From an uncultured Latescibacterota bacterium (GTDB taxonomy: Bacteria; Latescibacterota; UBA2968; UBA8231), in assembly GCA_951813615.1 (NCBI GenBank), contig OX638377.1, positions 3,870,599 to 3,934,598 of the forward strand: a stretch of 64,000 nucleotides of DNA. Direction: 5' to 3'. A program made the translations under genes and the position numbers. The notes beneath the pieces were generated by a model that saw nothing but the letters and a program-made list of their open reading frames with translations, was not told the origin of the DNA and did no database searches. How positions within the stretch are numbered: position 1 is the first letter of the stretch; each line of letters begins with the position of its first letter. This document shows positions 1 to 9,091 of the stretch, one piece after another.

Positions 1-228
1 GAGTATACTGTTTTCCAGCAGCTCAGGGATGCGGATACAGCGGTCAAGGAAGGGCTGCTGGACGACTTCAATGAAATTGTCGGCGCGGCCCAGTTTGCCA
101 ATAATTCAAATTACTTGGGCTACACTTTGACGACCCTGATGGGACTCAGGCTGACCAGAAGAGCCATAGACAACGAAACCGAAACGGGCAGAATGGCTTT
201 TGCCACAGTATTTGCCGGTTTGGAGTAA
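1..228 (+). CDS. C-terminal end of an unidentified protein (5' truncated by window edge)
   Basis: An open frame runs from base 1 to a TAA at 226-228, giving 75 residues with no start inside the window. The end alternates polar and hydrophobic residues (LTTLMGLRLTRR, then MAFATVFAGLE), which would suit the last strands of an outer-membrane or secreted beta-rich protein, but I recognise no family. The PPIase lipoprotein starts 38 bases downstream on the same strand, so the two may be cotranscribed. Confidence 0.5.
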   Translation, partial: EYTVFQQLRDADTAVKEGLLDDFNEIVGAAQFANNSNYLGYTLTTLMGLRLTRRAIDNETETGRMAFATVFAGLE

Positions 229-266
229 TCTACTATGCACAGGAATACAGAGGAGATCTGAGCTAC

Positions 267-1940
267 ATGCCAAGAGAAATAACTGCATTTTGGCTTTTAC
301 CGCTCGCGCTTTTTATTACGTCCGTGGGTTGCACAGTGGAAATGGGAGACCGGGTCGTTGCTCAGATAGATGATGCGAAGATAACAGTTGACCAGTTGCA
401 AAAATTTATCGATAGCCTCCCCGAAGAGACCAAGGCAGAGACCACTAGGGTAGAAGAAGCGAGAAATCATTTGAACACCATGATCAATATCGAACTGATG
501 ATCATGGAAGCGAGGGCGGCCGATCTCGACAAAAGCCCTGAATTTCTCGCTCGGCTGGCCCAAGTCCGGCGAGAAAAATTGGTCAGCACTTTCCAAGACA
601 GAGCGCTGGAAGTAGAGGAGGACGTAGAGGAGGGCGAAGTGCGGGAATACGCTGAACGCATGGGACTCACTAGAGCAGTCAGATTGGCCGATATAATGGT
701 CCCCAGCCGAGAAAACGCCTTGGCTGTCCTCCGGGAACTCAAAGATGGGGTGCCTTTTGGGCAAGTCGCCCAAAAATGGTCTATAAACAAAAAGACTGCG
801 GCCCAAGGCGGTGACTTAGGCCGTTACACCACCCGAGAACACATGGTCACGCCCCTTCAGGACAAGTTATTCTCCCTCGCCTTGGGCGAAGTCTCCGAGC
901 CTATAAAAATTGGTGGAAGCTATTCGATCTTCACAGTCATAGCCGATTCTAGCATCGAACTCAGTCCTGATAGGAAACTGGCGATTCAAATGGGACTAAA
1001 AAAAGAAAAAAAGCAGCGGGCACTATCGACTTTAGTCGCTGAGCTCAAGGAAAAACACCACCTCGAGTTGGATCGGGAAGGTCTCGCACTCATTGTCGAA
1101 AAAGTGCGTGGCGGCGCATCTTTTGCCACGGAGGCTGAACGCAATATAGTTCTCTATAAGTACGATGGCGGAGAAATAACCGCTCAAGACTTGGCAGAAG
1201 CTGGCCACGTCCTGAAAGGCAATGCCTTAGCCCAACTCAGTGACTCCAGCCAAGTTACCGCTTTTGCCGAGCGCCATGTCGTGCCCAAGGCAATGCTCGT
1301 CGAAGCGGCCCTGCGTGCTGGCATAGACGAGGAAGCTGAGATGGTCAAGTGGTCGGGAAATCAAGCAAAGCAACTCTTGATAAGTGCCCTCAGAGCGCGA
1401 CTCCTGAGAGCGAAAGTGACCATCGCTGAAAACGAGTTACGCCAATTTTACGAAGCCCATGCGGAAAGATATCTGCACCCCGAGCAAATTGAAGTACAAG
1501 AGGTTCTGGTAGAAACGGAGGCCGAGGCACTGAGGTTGATGGAGCAGATCCAAAAGGGAGCCCGATTAGGCGATTTGGCCAAGGAGTATTCTATCCGCTC
1601 GCTAGAGGATCGGGATGAAGAGGGCCGATTCCACTTCCACCTTTTCGAACAGGCCTTTCTCGGTGGTTTTGTAGAAGTCGCCGAAAAAGCCGAGATAGGA
1701 GCGCTCACCGGTCCGGTCAAGGTAGATGAGGGTTATTCTATATTTAAGGTGCTTTCTAGGGAACGCAAGCGAGAGACTTTTCAGGAAGCAGAGTGGCGAG
1801 TCCGGTCCCAACTTAGAAGAGAAAAGAACAGAAAGGCCTTTAATCAGTTTATCGAAGAAGTGCGGAATAAATACGCAGCGAAAGTGGTTATTCGGGAGGA
1901 TAACCTCAAAGCCGCTTTCGGGGGGGATAGAGGTCTATAG
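267..1940 (+). CDS. SurA/PpiC-like peptidyl-prolyl isomerase lipoprotein
   Basis: 557 residues. The N-terminus is a lipoprotein-type signal (hydrophobic stretch, then SVGC with the candidate lipidated Cys22), so it probably acts in the periplasm, membrane-anchored. Residues 30-120 look like a SurA-N chaperone segment. Two parvulin-like rotamase regions follow, near 136-228 (AQGGDLGRYTTREHM, then GEVSEPIKI) and near 405-500 (EGRFHFHLFEQAF, then GALTGPVKV). Family role: folding of outer-membrane and secreted proteins. AGGAGA lies just upstream of the ATG. It converges on the FG-GAP gene with only three bases between the stops. The second rotamase domain lacks the usual GGDLG core, so it may be non-catalytic. 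Confidence 0.85.
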   Translation: MPREITAFWLLPLALFITSVGCTVEMGDRVVAQIDDAKITVDQLQKFIDSLPEETKAETTRVEEARNHLNTMINIELMIMEARAADLDKSPEFLARLAQVRREKLVSTFQDRALEVEEDVEEGEVREYAERMGLTRAVRLADIMVPSRENALAVLRELKDGVPFGQVAQKWSINKKTAAQGGDLGRYTTREHMVTPLQDKLFSLALGEVSEPIKIGGSYSIFTVIADSSIELSPDRKLAIQMGLKKEKKQRALSTLVAELKEKHHLELDREGLALIVEKVRGGASFATEAERNIVLYKYDGGEITAQDLAEAGHVLKGNALAQLSDSSQVTAFAERHVVPKAMLVEAALRAGIDEEAEMVKWSGNQAKQLLISALRARLLRAKVTIAENELRQFYEAHAERYLHPEQIEVQEVLVETEAEALRLMEQIQKGARLGDLAKEYSIRSLEDRDEEGRFHFHLFEQAFLGGFVEVAEKAEIGALTGPVKVDEGYSIFKVLSRERKRETFQEAEWRVRSQLRREKNRKAFNQFIEEVRNKYAAKVVIREDNLKAAFGGDRGL

Positions 1941-1943
1941 GTC

Positions 1944-3635
1944 TTACTCTGCGTAGATGTTGGCCCCCATCTCCGTAAAGACGTAGGGGCCGTTTTGGCG
2001 GATTACCAACAGCTTATTGGCCGGTGCTGCTGGTACTGTCTGACGGGTGCCATCGGGCCAAGTGATTTCCACTTCATCTGCTCCTTCCGCCTTACCCAAG
2101 CCGAAAAAGATACGCATATCGTTGTAGGAGAGATAGCTGGAAGCACCATTAGCCGTGCGCCACTGGGATCGACCGCCGGCCAGTAAACGGATCTTGGCAC
2201 CGACGGCGTCGCGATTGGGACCGCGGCCCAGAAGTTGGACTACGAGCCAGTTGTTGACCGGGGCAAAATCGTTGCGCAGGAGGGTGCTCTCCTCGTCCAA
2301 ATTGACGACGAAAATGTCTATGTCGCCATCGTTGTCGTAGTCGCCGAAACTAGCACCGCGGCTGACTCTTTTAAGGGCCATTCCCGGGCCAGCCTCAGCC
2401 CCTATATCGATAAAACGGTTGCGGTCTTCGTTGCGGATCAACTGATTGCGCTGGGGGTACGAAGTGCCCGCAATAGTGCTAGCCGCCTGCGGATAGACAT
2501 GGCCGTTGGCAACGAATAGATCCAAGTCGCCGTCCCTGTCATAGTCGAAGAATTGGGTGCCCCACCCCAGCATCCCAAGCGTGGGTTCTTCTAGCCCGAC
2601 CTGGGTCGTTATATCTTTGAAATGGCCCTGGCCGTTGTTGAGGTAAAAGGTATTACTCTCGCGAAAAAAATGGGTTATATAGAGGTCGAGGTCACCATCG
2701 GCGTCATAGTCTCCGCCGCTGACTCCCATACCTGCCTCTTCCTCGCCGTATTCGTTATACGCGATGCCTGCTTTGAGGCCAATTTCGCTAAAGGTGCCAT
2801 CGCGGTTGTTGTCGAAGAGTACATTGGGAGTTGCGTCATTGGCCACGAAGAGATCGGTGTCGCCATCGTTGTCGAAGTCTTCGGGCAGTACACCCAACCC
2901 GTAGTAGTGGTTGGCCCAAGAGATACCCGAGGGACGGGTGACGTCGGTGAAGGTATTGTCCCCATTGTTGCGGTAGAATCGGTCGGCGGCTCCAGGTAGG
3001 CCCTGGGGACCGCAGAAGATCTCAATTCCTTCGTAGGTACAGACCTTATCCGGAGGGGAGTCAAAATCGTAGACGAGATAATTGGCGACGTATAAATCGA
3101 GATCTCCGTCGCCATCGTAATCAAAAAAAGCGGCGCTAGAGCTATAGTCATCCCCTGCTACCCCAGCGGCAATGTCCACAAAGGTGCCATTGCCTTGGTT
3201 GCGGTAGAGAACATTGGGACCATAATTGGTCACGTACAGATCGCGGTGCCCATCGCCGTCGATGTCGCCCACGGTGCAGCCCATGCCCCAACTGCGGTCC
3301 CCAACGCCGGCAAGTGAAGTCACATCGGCAAAGGTGCCGTTACCTTGGTTGCGGTAGAGTACATTGCCCGGTCCGGATTTTTGTCGGTAAGTATTGACCG
3401 TAGCGCCGTTGACCGCGTATAGATCGAGGTCGCCATCATTGTCGAAGTCAAAAAAAGCAGCCCCACCGCCGGAGGTTTCGACAATGTGCTTTTTCTCATG
3501 TCCGCCGGCCACATGTTGGAAGGCGATGTGCGCTTCCTTTGTTTGGTCGGTGAATTGGGATAAAACAGATGCCGGCAGCAGCATAGCTAGCGTTATGGCA
3601 AAGACAAGGACCCAGCGGCAGTAAAAAAAGTCCAT
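1944..3635 (-). CDS. Secreted FG-GAP repeat / ASPIC-UnbV (CRTAC1-like) protein
   Basis: I place the start at the ATG at 3635. It opens a clear signal peptide (MDFFYCRWVLVFAITLAML), whereas the 54 codons upstream do not resemble protein. The mature part is a run of calcium-binding FG-GAP/VCBS repeats (FFDFDNDGDLDLY, DIDGDGHRDLY, FFDYDGDGDLDLY and more), which should fold as an integrin-like beta-propeller. The last ~100 residues are an ASPIC/UnbV domain (RDAVGAKIRLLAGG, then EITWPDGTRQTV). Function is unknown; such proteins are exported and thought to bind surfaces, carbohydrates or proteins. A paralogue lies at 47737-49335. Transcription diverges from the gene at 3819 across a 183-base gap. 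Confidence 0.88.
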   Translation of the reverse strand: MDFFYCRWVLVFAITLAMLLPASVLSQFTDQTKEAHIAFQHVAGGHEKKHIVETSGGGAAFFDFDNDGDLDLYAVNGATVNTYRQKSGPGNVLYRNQGNGTFADVTSLAGVGDRSWGMGCTVGDIDGDGHRDLYVTNYGPNVLYRNQGNGTFVDIAAGVAGDDYSSSAAFFDYDGDGDLDLYVANYLVYDFDSPPDKVCTYEGIEIFCGPQGLPGAADRFYRNNGDNTFTDVTRPSGISWANHYYGLGVLPEDFDNDGDTDLFVANDATPNVLFDNNRDGTFSEIGLKAGIAYNEYGEEEAGMGVSGGDYDADGDLDLYITHFFRESNTFYLNNGQGHFKDITTQVGLEEPTLGMLGWGTQFFDYDRDGDLDLFVANGHVYPQAASTIAGTSYPQRNQLIRNEDRNRFIDIGAEAGPGMALKRVSRGASFGDYDNDGDIDIFVVNLDEESTLLRNDFAPVNNWLVVQLLGRGPNRDAVGAKIRLLAGGRSQWRTANGASSYLSYNDMRIFFGLGKAEGADEVEITWPDGTRQTVPAAPANKLLVIRQNGPYVFTEMGANIYAE

Positions 3636-3818
3636 ATACTCATCGCTGTAGAGGTGAACTAAGCAGATAATGGTTGTATTGGTGGATAGGGAATTATAGG
3701 CCCTAGCCTTTACTGCGGCAAGAACAGAAAACCGTAAGACGAGGGCGATGGTTTTGCCGCTTTTTTGTTTTGCTAAAAAGTTGCATGCCTCCGCCATTCA
3801 TAGACTTAGAGGTGCGGA

Positions 3819-4613
3819 ATGAGGCAGATTTTTGCCGCCCTAATGATGGGCATCACGTGCACAACTGCAGGGCAATCCGAGAACACTGTTGTGGAACTCC
3901 GCGACGGAGTCACCATGGAATTCGTGTGGATCGAACCAGGCACCTTTCTGATGGGATCGCCTGACTCAGCTCCTATACGAGGCGAAGACGAAGGCCCCCA
4001 GCACGAGGTCTCGATCAGCAAGGGATTTTACTTGGGTAAATTTGAGATTACCCAGGCCCAATGGGTCGCGGTGATGGGAACCGCGCCGTGGACCCGACGC
4101 AAGTACGTACGGGCCGAGCCGAATCACCCGGCAGTCTATATCTCGTGGATCGACATGCAGGAATTCCTCCGCCGCTTGAACCAAGCCGCCGACAGAGATT
4201 TGTACCGCCTGCCTACCGAAGCCGAGTGGGAATACGCCTGCCGGGCCGGGACCACGACGAGCCGTTCCTTTGGGGACGGCGAAAGCCTGTTGGGCAACTA
4301 TGCCTGGTACATAGAAAACGTGGGAGACGCGGAGGGGAAATTCGCCCAACCGGTGGGTTCAAAGAAGCCGAATCCATGGGGGCTGTACGATATGCACGGC
4401 AATGTTTGGGAGTGGGTGCAAGATTGGTACAGCAGCGCCTATTCAAGTGCCAAACAGGTGGATCCTACAGGTGCTGCTTCGGGAACTGCGCGCGTTATGC
4501 GCGGCGGCGGCTTTGTCAATCACGCGCGCAACGTGCGGTCAGCCAAACGCTTCAGCTTTGAGCAATCGCTCCGCTACTGTGCTATTGGAGCACGCCTAGT
4601 GATGACAAAATAA
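3819..4613 (+). CDS. Formylglycine-generating-enzyme (SUMF1/FGE) family secreted protein
   Basis: 264 residues with an N-terminal signal peptide (MRQIFAALMMGITCTTAG). The FGE-sulfatase fold covers residues 25-262, with the family hallmarks EFVWIEPGTFLMGS, GFYLGKFEITQAQW, RLPTEAEWEYACRAG, NVWEWVQDWY and RVMRGGGF. True FGEs oxidise a sulfatase Cys to formylglycine using copper bound by two cysteines. I see only one Cys near the C-terminus (LRYCAIGARL) and no sulfatase next door, so this is more likely one of the many relatives of unknown substrate than a sulfatase activator. AGAGGTGCGGA precedes the ATG. Confidence 0.85.
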   Translation: MRQIFAALMMGITCTTAGQSENTVVELRDGVTMEFVWIEPGTFLMGSPDSAPIRGEDEGPQHEVSISKGFYLGKFEITQAQWVAVMGTAPWTRRKYVRAEPNHPAVYISWIDMQEFLRRLNQAADRDLYRLPTEAEWEYACRAGTTTSRSFGDGESLLGNYAWYIENVGDAEGKFAQPVGSKKPNPWGLYDMHGNVWEWVQDWYSSAYSSAKQVDPTGAASGTARVMRGGGFVNHARNVRSAKRFSFEQSLRYCAIGARLVMTK

Positions 4614-4688
4614 ACGGCCTCTCTTTGTCGCCCAAACGACTTATCCATTAGTTGAAATGCGACATATGATAGCCCCTAGAGACAAGTA

Positions 4689-6677
4689 TTGAAAAAGAGA
4701 ATTCCGCCTCAACACCTCACGTGGCTAAAAAGAAGCCAGCCGACCTATGGAGACGTCAAAGGCATTTCGGCCCGGGCCATCTTACTTGGGGCGGTACTGG
4801 CCTTTCTGCTAAATCTCCTTGACGCCTATGCTACGACCCTCATCCGAGGTTCGTATCTAACCCTGAACTTTAGCACTCCGGCGGCCCTGTTCTTCTTCTT
4901 TTTTGTCGTGCTTGCCAGTGCCTTGGTCGCCTGTCTCCGCCGGCCCCTGGCCTTGGACCAAGCCGAGTTGGTAACCATCTATATCATGCTAGCGGTGGCC
5001 TGTTGTGTTCCCGGCATGGGCTTCACTCAGTTCATCATACCCTGCTTACTCGGCTCCACCTACTATGCCACCCCCGAGAATAACTGGGATTTTCTCTACA
5101 ACCAGTACATCCCTAGCTGGATGATTCCCCAGGGCGAGAACGCGGCGCGTTTTTTCTTTGAAGGCCTGCCCGAAGATGAGGCTATCCCCTGGGACATCTG
5201 GGTCGTACCGCTGAGTTTCTGGTACGGATTTTTTCTAGTGCTCAGCCTCGCCATGATCTGCACCATGGTCATTCTACGTCGCCAGTGGATGGATCGGGAA
5301 AAGCTAGTTTATCCACTGGTCCAAGTGCCCATGGAAATGATCGGCCGAGAAAAGGAAGGAATGATTGGCCGGTCGTTTTTCACCAACAAAGCCATGTGGA
5401 TCGGTTTCGCCGTATCATTCATTCTACTCAGTGTCAACGGCCTGCACTCCTACTTTCCGAACTTTCCGCAGATCACCAAAACCTTCGCATTGCCCTTGTT
5501 CCGCGATACGGTCAGCCTGAATTTCTGGTTTAGTCCGCCCTGGACAGGCTTTTTCTATTTCGTCAACCTCGACATCACAGCTTCAATCTGGATATTCTAC
5601 ATCCTCACCACCATCCAGCGGGGCATCTTCAATATCGTCGGCTTGCAGAGCACGCAGCGGATCGATTTCTACTCTATCGAACCTTTCTTAGCTCATCAGG
5701 GTATGGGCTCGATGATAGTCTTTGTGCTGGTGGGGTTGTGGGTGGGACGCAGCCATTTACAAAATGTCTACCGCAAAGCCTTCCATGGCGACGAAGAGGT
5801 CGACGACAGCGGCGAGATGCTATCCTACCGACAGGCCCTTTTCGGCCTGCTAGCGGCGCTGGCCCTAGTGGTGGCCGGCCTATGTATGATGGGACTAACT
5901 CTTCCCACGGCGCTGTTATTCCTCTTTGGTGCCATGATGCTGTTTATAGGGCTAACTCGGGTGGTAGCTGAAGGGGGTATCCCGGCCATGCGGCCCCCTA
6001 TCATGACTTCGAGCTTTGTCATTTCGGGGGCCGGTGCTTCGGCCTTGGGTGCTGCGGGTCTGGTGGGCTTGGGCTTTTCCTACGGCTGGCACTCCGAAGT
6101 GCGCTCCTTCGTCATGGCATCTGTAGCCAACGGGCTGAAGATGGGTGAGATTATCACCGGTTCCAAGCGCCGGCTATTCTGGGCCGTAGTCATTGCCATT
6201 GTGGTCAGTCTGGTCGGCTCGTCATATATGACCTTAGTGCTGGCCTACAAATACGGGGGCATCAATCTCAATCCGCTCTTTTTCGTGTGGCAGGCCCCCA
6301 CCTTCGGTCCTCAGGATATGGCTCCGCGCATCGCCGCAGAGCTACCCGGCCCCAGACTGGACGCCTGGCTGTTCATGGGCATTGGCGGGGGGGTGATGGC
6401 CCTGCTGATGTGGGCGCGGCACCAGTTCGTCTGGTGGCCACTCAATCCCCTCGGCTATACCATCAGCGCCAACTGGAAGACGGGACATATCTTTGGCAGC
6501 GCCTTTCTCGCTTGGTTCCTCAAACTGTTAATCCTACGCTACGGTGGTCCCAAGCTGTACCGGAATTTGCGACCATTTTTTCTCGGCCTAATCTTGGGCG
6601 AAATCGTGGCAGCGGGCGGATGGCTAGTGCTGGATTATATAACCGGACACATGGGGAGCTTTCTCACGCAAATCTAA
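4689..6677 (+). CDS. DUF6785/DUF6784-type polytopic membrane protein
   Basis: 662 residues, starting at a TTG; no ATG is available before the first membrane segment. At least ten long hydrophobic segments cover nearly the whole length, beginning at AILLGAVLAFLLNLLDAY. The N-terminal ~480 residues match my recollection of DUF6785 and the rest DUF6784, domains found together in planctomycete, poribacterial and latescibacterial proteins and loosely related to oligopeptide (OPT) transporters. A transport role is inferred from topology only. It stands alone: the next plus-strand gene is 7.8 kb away, and it converges on the minus-strand gene at 6707. Confidence 0.7.
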   Translation: MKKRIPPQHLTWLKRSQPTYGDVKGISARAILLGAVLAFLLNLLDAYATTLIRGSYLTLNFSTPAALFFFFFVVLASALVACLRRPLALDQAELVTIYIMLAVACCVPGMGFTQFIIPCLLGSTYYATPENNWDFLYNQYIPSWMIPQGENAARFFFEGLPEDEAIPWDIWVVPLSFWYGFFLVLSLAMICTMVILRRQWMDREKLVYPLVQVPMEMIGREKEGMIGRSFFTNKAMWIGFAVSFILLSVNGLHSYFPNFPQITKTFALPLFRDTVSLNFWFSPPWTGFFYFVNLDITASIWIFYILTTIQRGIFNIVGLQSTQRIDFYSIEPFLAHQGMGSMIVFVLVGLWVGRSHLQNVYRKAFHGDEEVDDSGEMLSYRQALFGLLAALALVVAGLCMMGLTLPTALLFLFGAMMLFIGLTRVVAEGGIPAMRPPIMTSSFVISGAGASALGAAGLVGLGFSYGWHSEVRSFVMASVANGLKMGEIITGSKRRLFWAVVIAIVVSLVGSSYMTLVLAYKYGGINLNPLFFVWQAPTFGPQDMAPRIAAELPGPRLDAWLFMGIGGGVMALLMWARHQFVWWPLNPLGYTISANWKTGHIFGSAFLAWFLKLLILRYGGPKLYRNLRPFFLGLILGEIVAAGGWLVLDYITGHMGSFLTQI

Positions 6678-6690
6678 CTGCTCGGCATGA

Positions 6691-6729
6691 CAGCGCATAC
6701 GCAAACCTATCGACCGCGCAGGTATTCGT
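6691..6729 (+). repeat. Direct repeat, copy 1 (3' end of spermidine-synthase-like gene)
   Basis: Two blocks recur at 9041-9091 in the same orientation: CAGCGCATACGC (6691-6702) and a 25-base block at 6705-6729 that matches 9067-9091 at 23 of 25 positions. On the minus strand the 25-base block encodes the EYLRG tail and stop of the gene ending at 6707. Confidence 0.75.
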
Positions 6730-8992
6730 AAGAGATCCTTTGGACTTCCGCCGGATCGTAAAACAAATGTTCCAAGTCATTGTGCTGATCGCTAAGCACG
6801 CGCCCCGGTCCAAGGCGGCTACGCAGTTCGGCGTCGTTGCGGATTACGCGGGCAACTAGCGCGTCGGGAGTTGATATATCGATCCGCAAAAGATCAGCCC
6901 TAACCTTGTCGGATTGGTAGAAGCGTTCGGACAGTCGCTCAAAACGGACGGGAGAGCGGCTGCCTAGCAGGATCAGGTGATGGCCTGCTCCCTCAAACAA
7001 TAAACTGTAGGGAAATACCGCGACGAAAGTTCTAGTCACCAATTCGATAGCGTCGTTGGGCAACTGACCTATGGGAAGCCATTGGCTCATAAATCCATCG
7101 GGGCTCAGGTGCGCAAAGACCTGCTCGTAGTACTCCCGCGAATACAGGCGATACACTCCCCCGGACATGGGCGGCGGCGGTTCGCTGGTAATCAGGTCGT
7201 ACGTCTCGTCGGTCAGCGCGAGGAAGTTGCGCCCGTCGTCGTTGATCATCCGCAGCCGTGGATCCAAATGCACGAAGCCGTGGTGCGCGGCAAAGGCTGG
7301 CGCCGTCTTGAATACGTTCTCGTTGAGATCGATGGCATCGATTCGCGTGATACTCTCGTGGGCGGCAATGGCCGAGGCGGTGTTGCCGACACCGAAACAG
7401 ATCAGCAGAGCTTTCTCTGGATGCGGATGGGCGAGCAAGGGAAAGTGCGCCATCAGACGCATGTACTGCTGGGATCGCGGCGATGTACCCGACATGGACA
7501 GGCGGCCGAAGAAGAGCTTCATGTTGTTGTTCGGAAGCTCGAGAAAATACGTAGTATGGGCAGCATTGCTCCTCAAGCCTTGGGCCGCAACAGCGTTGGG
7601 CCACATCAGAGGCGTAAAAAAATCTCGGTCGAATCTTCTTGGCGTAGCTATACAGGCGCTGGCGACAAAAACTACCAAGACAGCGATCTGCCACGCTTTT
7701 ATGGGACGGAATTCCGAAATGCACGCTAGGACGACCGCGGCGAGCGCCATGAAGGCCAAGAAGAGCTTCAACGAGTAGAAGATGTTCAGGCGGGGTGCCA
7801 CCAACGTGAAGGCAATCAAGCCGAGACAGAATCCCACCGTATTCAGACCATAGGCCAGCCCCAGGTGTCTCCCTATGCCCTGCAGTCGATTGCAGACGTA
7901 GGGCAGGAGTAGGGAGATCAGCAAGTAAGAAGGCAGTACATAGATGCCAGTATAAACGAAGAGCTGGGAGAGACTCACGGGGAAGTGATGTACGCCGCGC
8001 ACATCCGGCGAGTTGCCCACCAAGTAGGTCAAATCGTCGCTAAATCGCCAGAGCGCGAAATAGTAGAGCGCGGCCAGACCGTACGCGCCCTTGATATGAG
8101 CAAGCCCGATGCGCTTGATATGCCGCACGATAATACTGGCCAGAAAAATGCCCAGCACGGCCCAGAAGGAGATAAACGACATGGTCGCTCCGGGGCTCAG
8201 CACGACAATGAAATCGATCCGCTTGAACATATCGCCTTCGAGCGCTCCGGCGAGTAAGCCGCTCAGGACGGCACAAGCAACGAGGGCACTTCCCGATCTA
8301 GGTGGTACTCCAGCGCTCGGAAATGTTGCGCTGGTAGTGTCCGTCGCTTCGTCGCCAGCGGGTGCACCACCGCTGGCGACGAAGTATAATCCTAGCAGTA
8401 TGTTCAAGCAGGCCATCAACCAAAAGGTTGGCTTGTGCCCGATCTCCGGTATCAGGATGAACTGGCAAGCGAGTACGCCGACACACGCGCCAATAGTGTT
8501 CCAAGCGTACAGGACGGAGGGAAGACGCCCATTCCTCGATATTGAGCGGAAGATGTCGCACAGTAAGGGGAAGGTCACCCCCATGAACAGACAAGGAATG
8601 AAGAGGCTGACCATGGCGATGGCCCCTTGGGCAATCTGATAGTGGATCGCTTGGACCCAGATTCCGTCGTTCAGGTAATAAGGAAAAGAACCCCAAAGGT
8701 TCGGCGGCAAATATTCGGCCGCCACAGTCACAAGGGCCGATGCTCCGACCAGAAGTTCTATCAGCCCGTACAAACGCAGCTTGTCCCCGATGCCGGTTCG
8801 GTTGGTCAGCAGCAGGGTGATTCGTTGACTCAAAAGCGCACCGCAGCCCAAACCCCCGATAAAGCTGCACACCACTAGGGCGAAGGTGAGGTTGGTCGAG
8901 CCAAACCAATCGATGAAAATGCGGAACCACGCGACTTGGTAGCCGAGGCTTATGAAGCCCGAAAGGGCATACAAGGGAAAGACGCGTCGCAA
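6707..8992 (-). CDS. Membrane protein with C-terminal spermidine-synthase-like domain
   Basis: 761 residues. About 480 N-terminal residues hold repeated transmembrane segments (LYALSGFISLGYQVAWFRIF, SFIGGLGCGALLS and others) resembling the MFS-like part of fused MFS/spermidine synthases. The C-terminal ~250 residues are a Rossmann methyltransferase-like domain: LLICFGVGNTASAIAAH, IDAIDLNENVF, INDDGRNFL, YDLITSEPPPP. Polyamine synthases transfer aminopropyl groups from decarboxylated SAM, but membrane-fused members are largely uncharacterised, so the substrate is open. The start used is a TTG at 8992 without a clear Shine-Dalgarno, so the exact N-terminus is uncertain. The gene is flanked by 25-bp direct repeats. 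Confidence 0.78.
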   Translation of the reverse strand: MRRVFPLYALSGFISLGYQVAWFRIFIDWFGSTNLTFALVVCSFIGGLGCGALLSQRITLLLTNRTGIGDKLRLYGLIELLVGASALVTVAAEYLPPNLWGSFPYYLNDGIWVQAIHYQIAQGAIAMVSLFIPCLFMGVTFPLLCDIFRSISRNGRLPSVLYAWNTIGACVGVLACQFILIPEIGHKPTFWLMACLNILLGLYFVASGGAPAGDEATDTTSATFPSAGVPPRSGSALVACAVLSGLLAGALEGDMFKRIDFIVVLSPGATMSFISFWAVLGIFLASIIVRHIKRIGLAHIKGAYGLAALYYFALWRFSDDLTYLVGNSPDVRGVHHFPVSLSQLFVYTGIYVLPSYLLISLLLPYVCNRLQGIGRHLGLAYGLNTVGFCLGLIAFTLVAPRLNIFYSLKLFLAFMALAAVVLACISEFRPIKAWQIAVLVVFVASACIATPRRFDRDFFTPLMWPNAVAAQGLRSNAAHTTYFLELPNNNMKLFFGRLSMSGTSPRSQQYMRLMAHFPLLAHPHPEKALLICFGVGNTASAIAAHESITRIDAIDLNENVFKTAPAFAAHHGFVHLDPRLRMINDDGRNFLALTDETYDLITSEPPPPMSGGVYRLYSREYYEQVFAHLSPDGFMSQWLPIGQLPNDAIELVTRTFVAVFPYSLLFEGAGHHLILLGSRSPVRFERLSERFYQSDKVRADLLRIDISTPDALVARVIRNDAELRSRLGPGRVLSDQHNDLEHLFYDPAEVQRISYEYLRGR

Positions 8993-9040
8993 AGGGAGTT
9001 ATACCTTTTTGTATGCTATAGTCCCGAACGAACGTCTTTC

Positions 9041-9091
9041 CAGCGCATACGCGCTAGTCCTTTGATACCTATTAACCGCGCAGGTATTCGT
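9041..9091 (+). repeat. Direct repeat, copy 2 (3' end of the 9072-10349 gene)
   Basis: Partner of 6691-6729. CAGCGCATACGC is at 9041-9052 and the 25-base block at 9067-9091; the spacer between them is 14 bases here against 2 in copy 1. On the minus strand the block encodes the EYLRG tail and TAA of the upstream, unrelated gene. Confidence 0.75.

Noticed and set aside
3819..4613. Sulfatase-activating formylglycine-generating enzyme
   Set aside because: The copper-binding Cys pair of true FGE is not evident and no sulfatase is adjacent, so only family membership is claimed.
4645..4660. TTAGTTG half-site of the BlaI-type operator before the DUF6785 gene
   Set aside because: Only one half-site is present with no matching partner, which is expected by chance.
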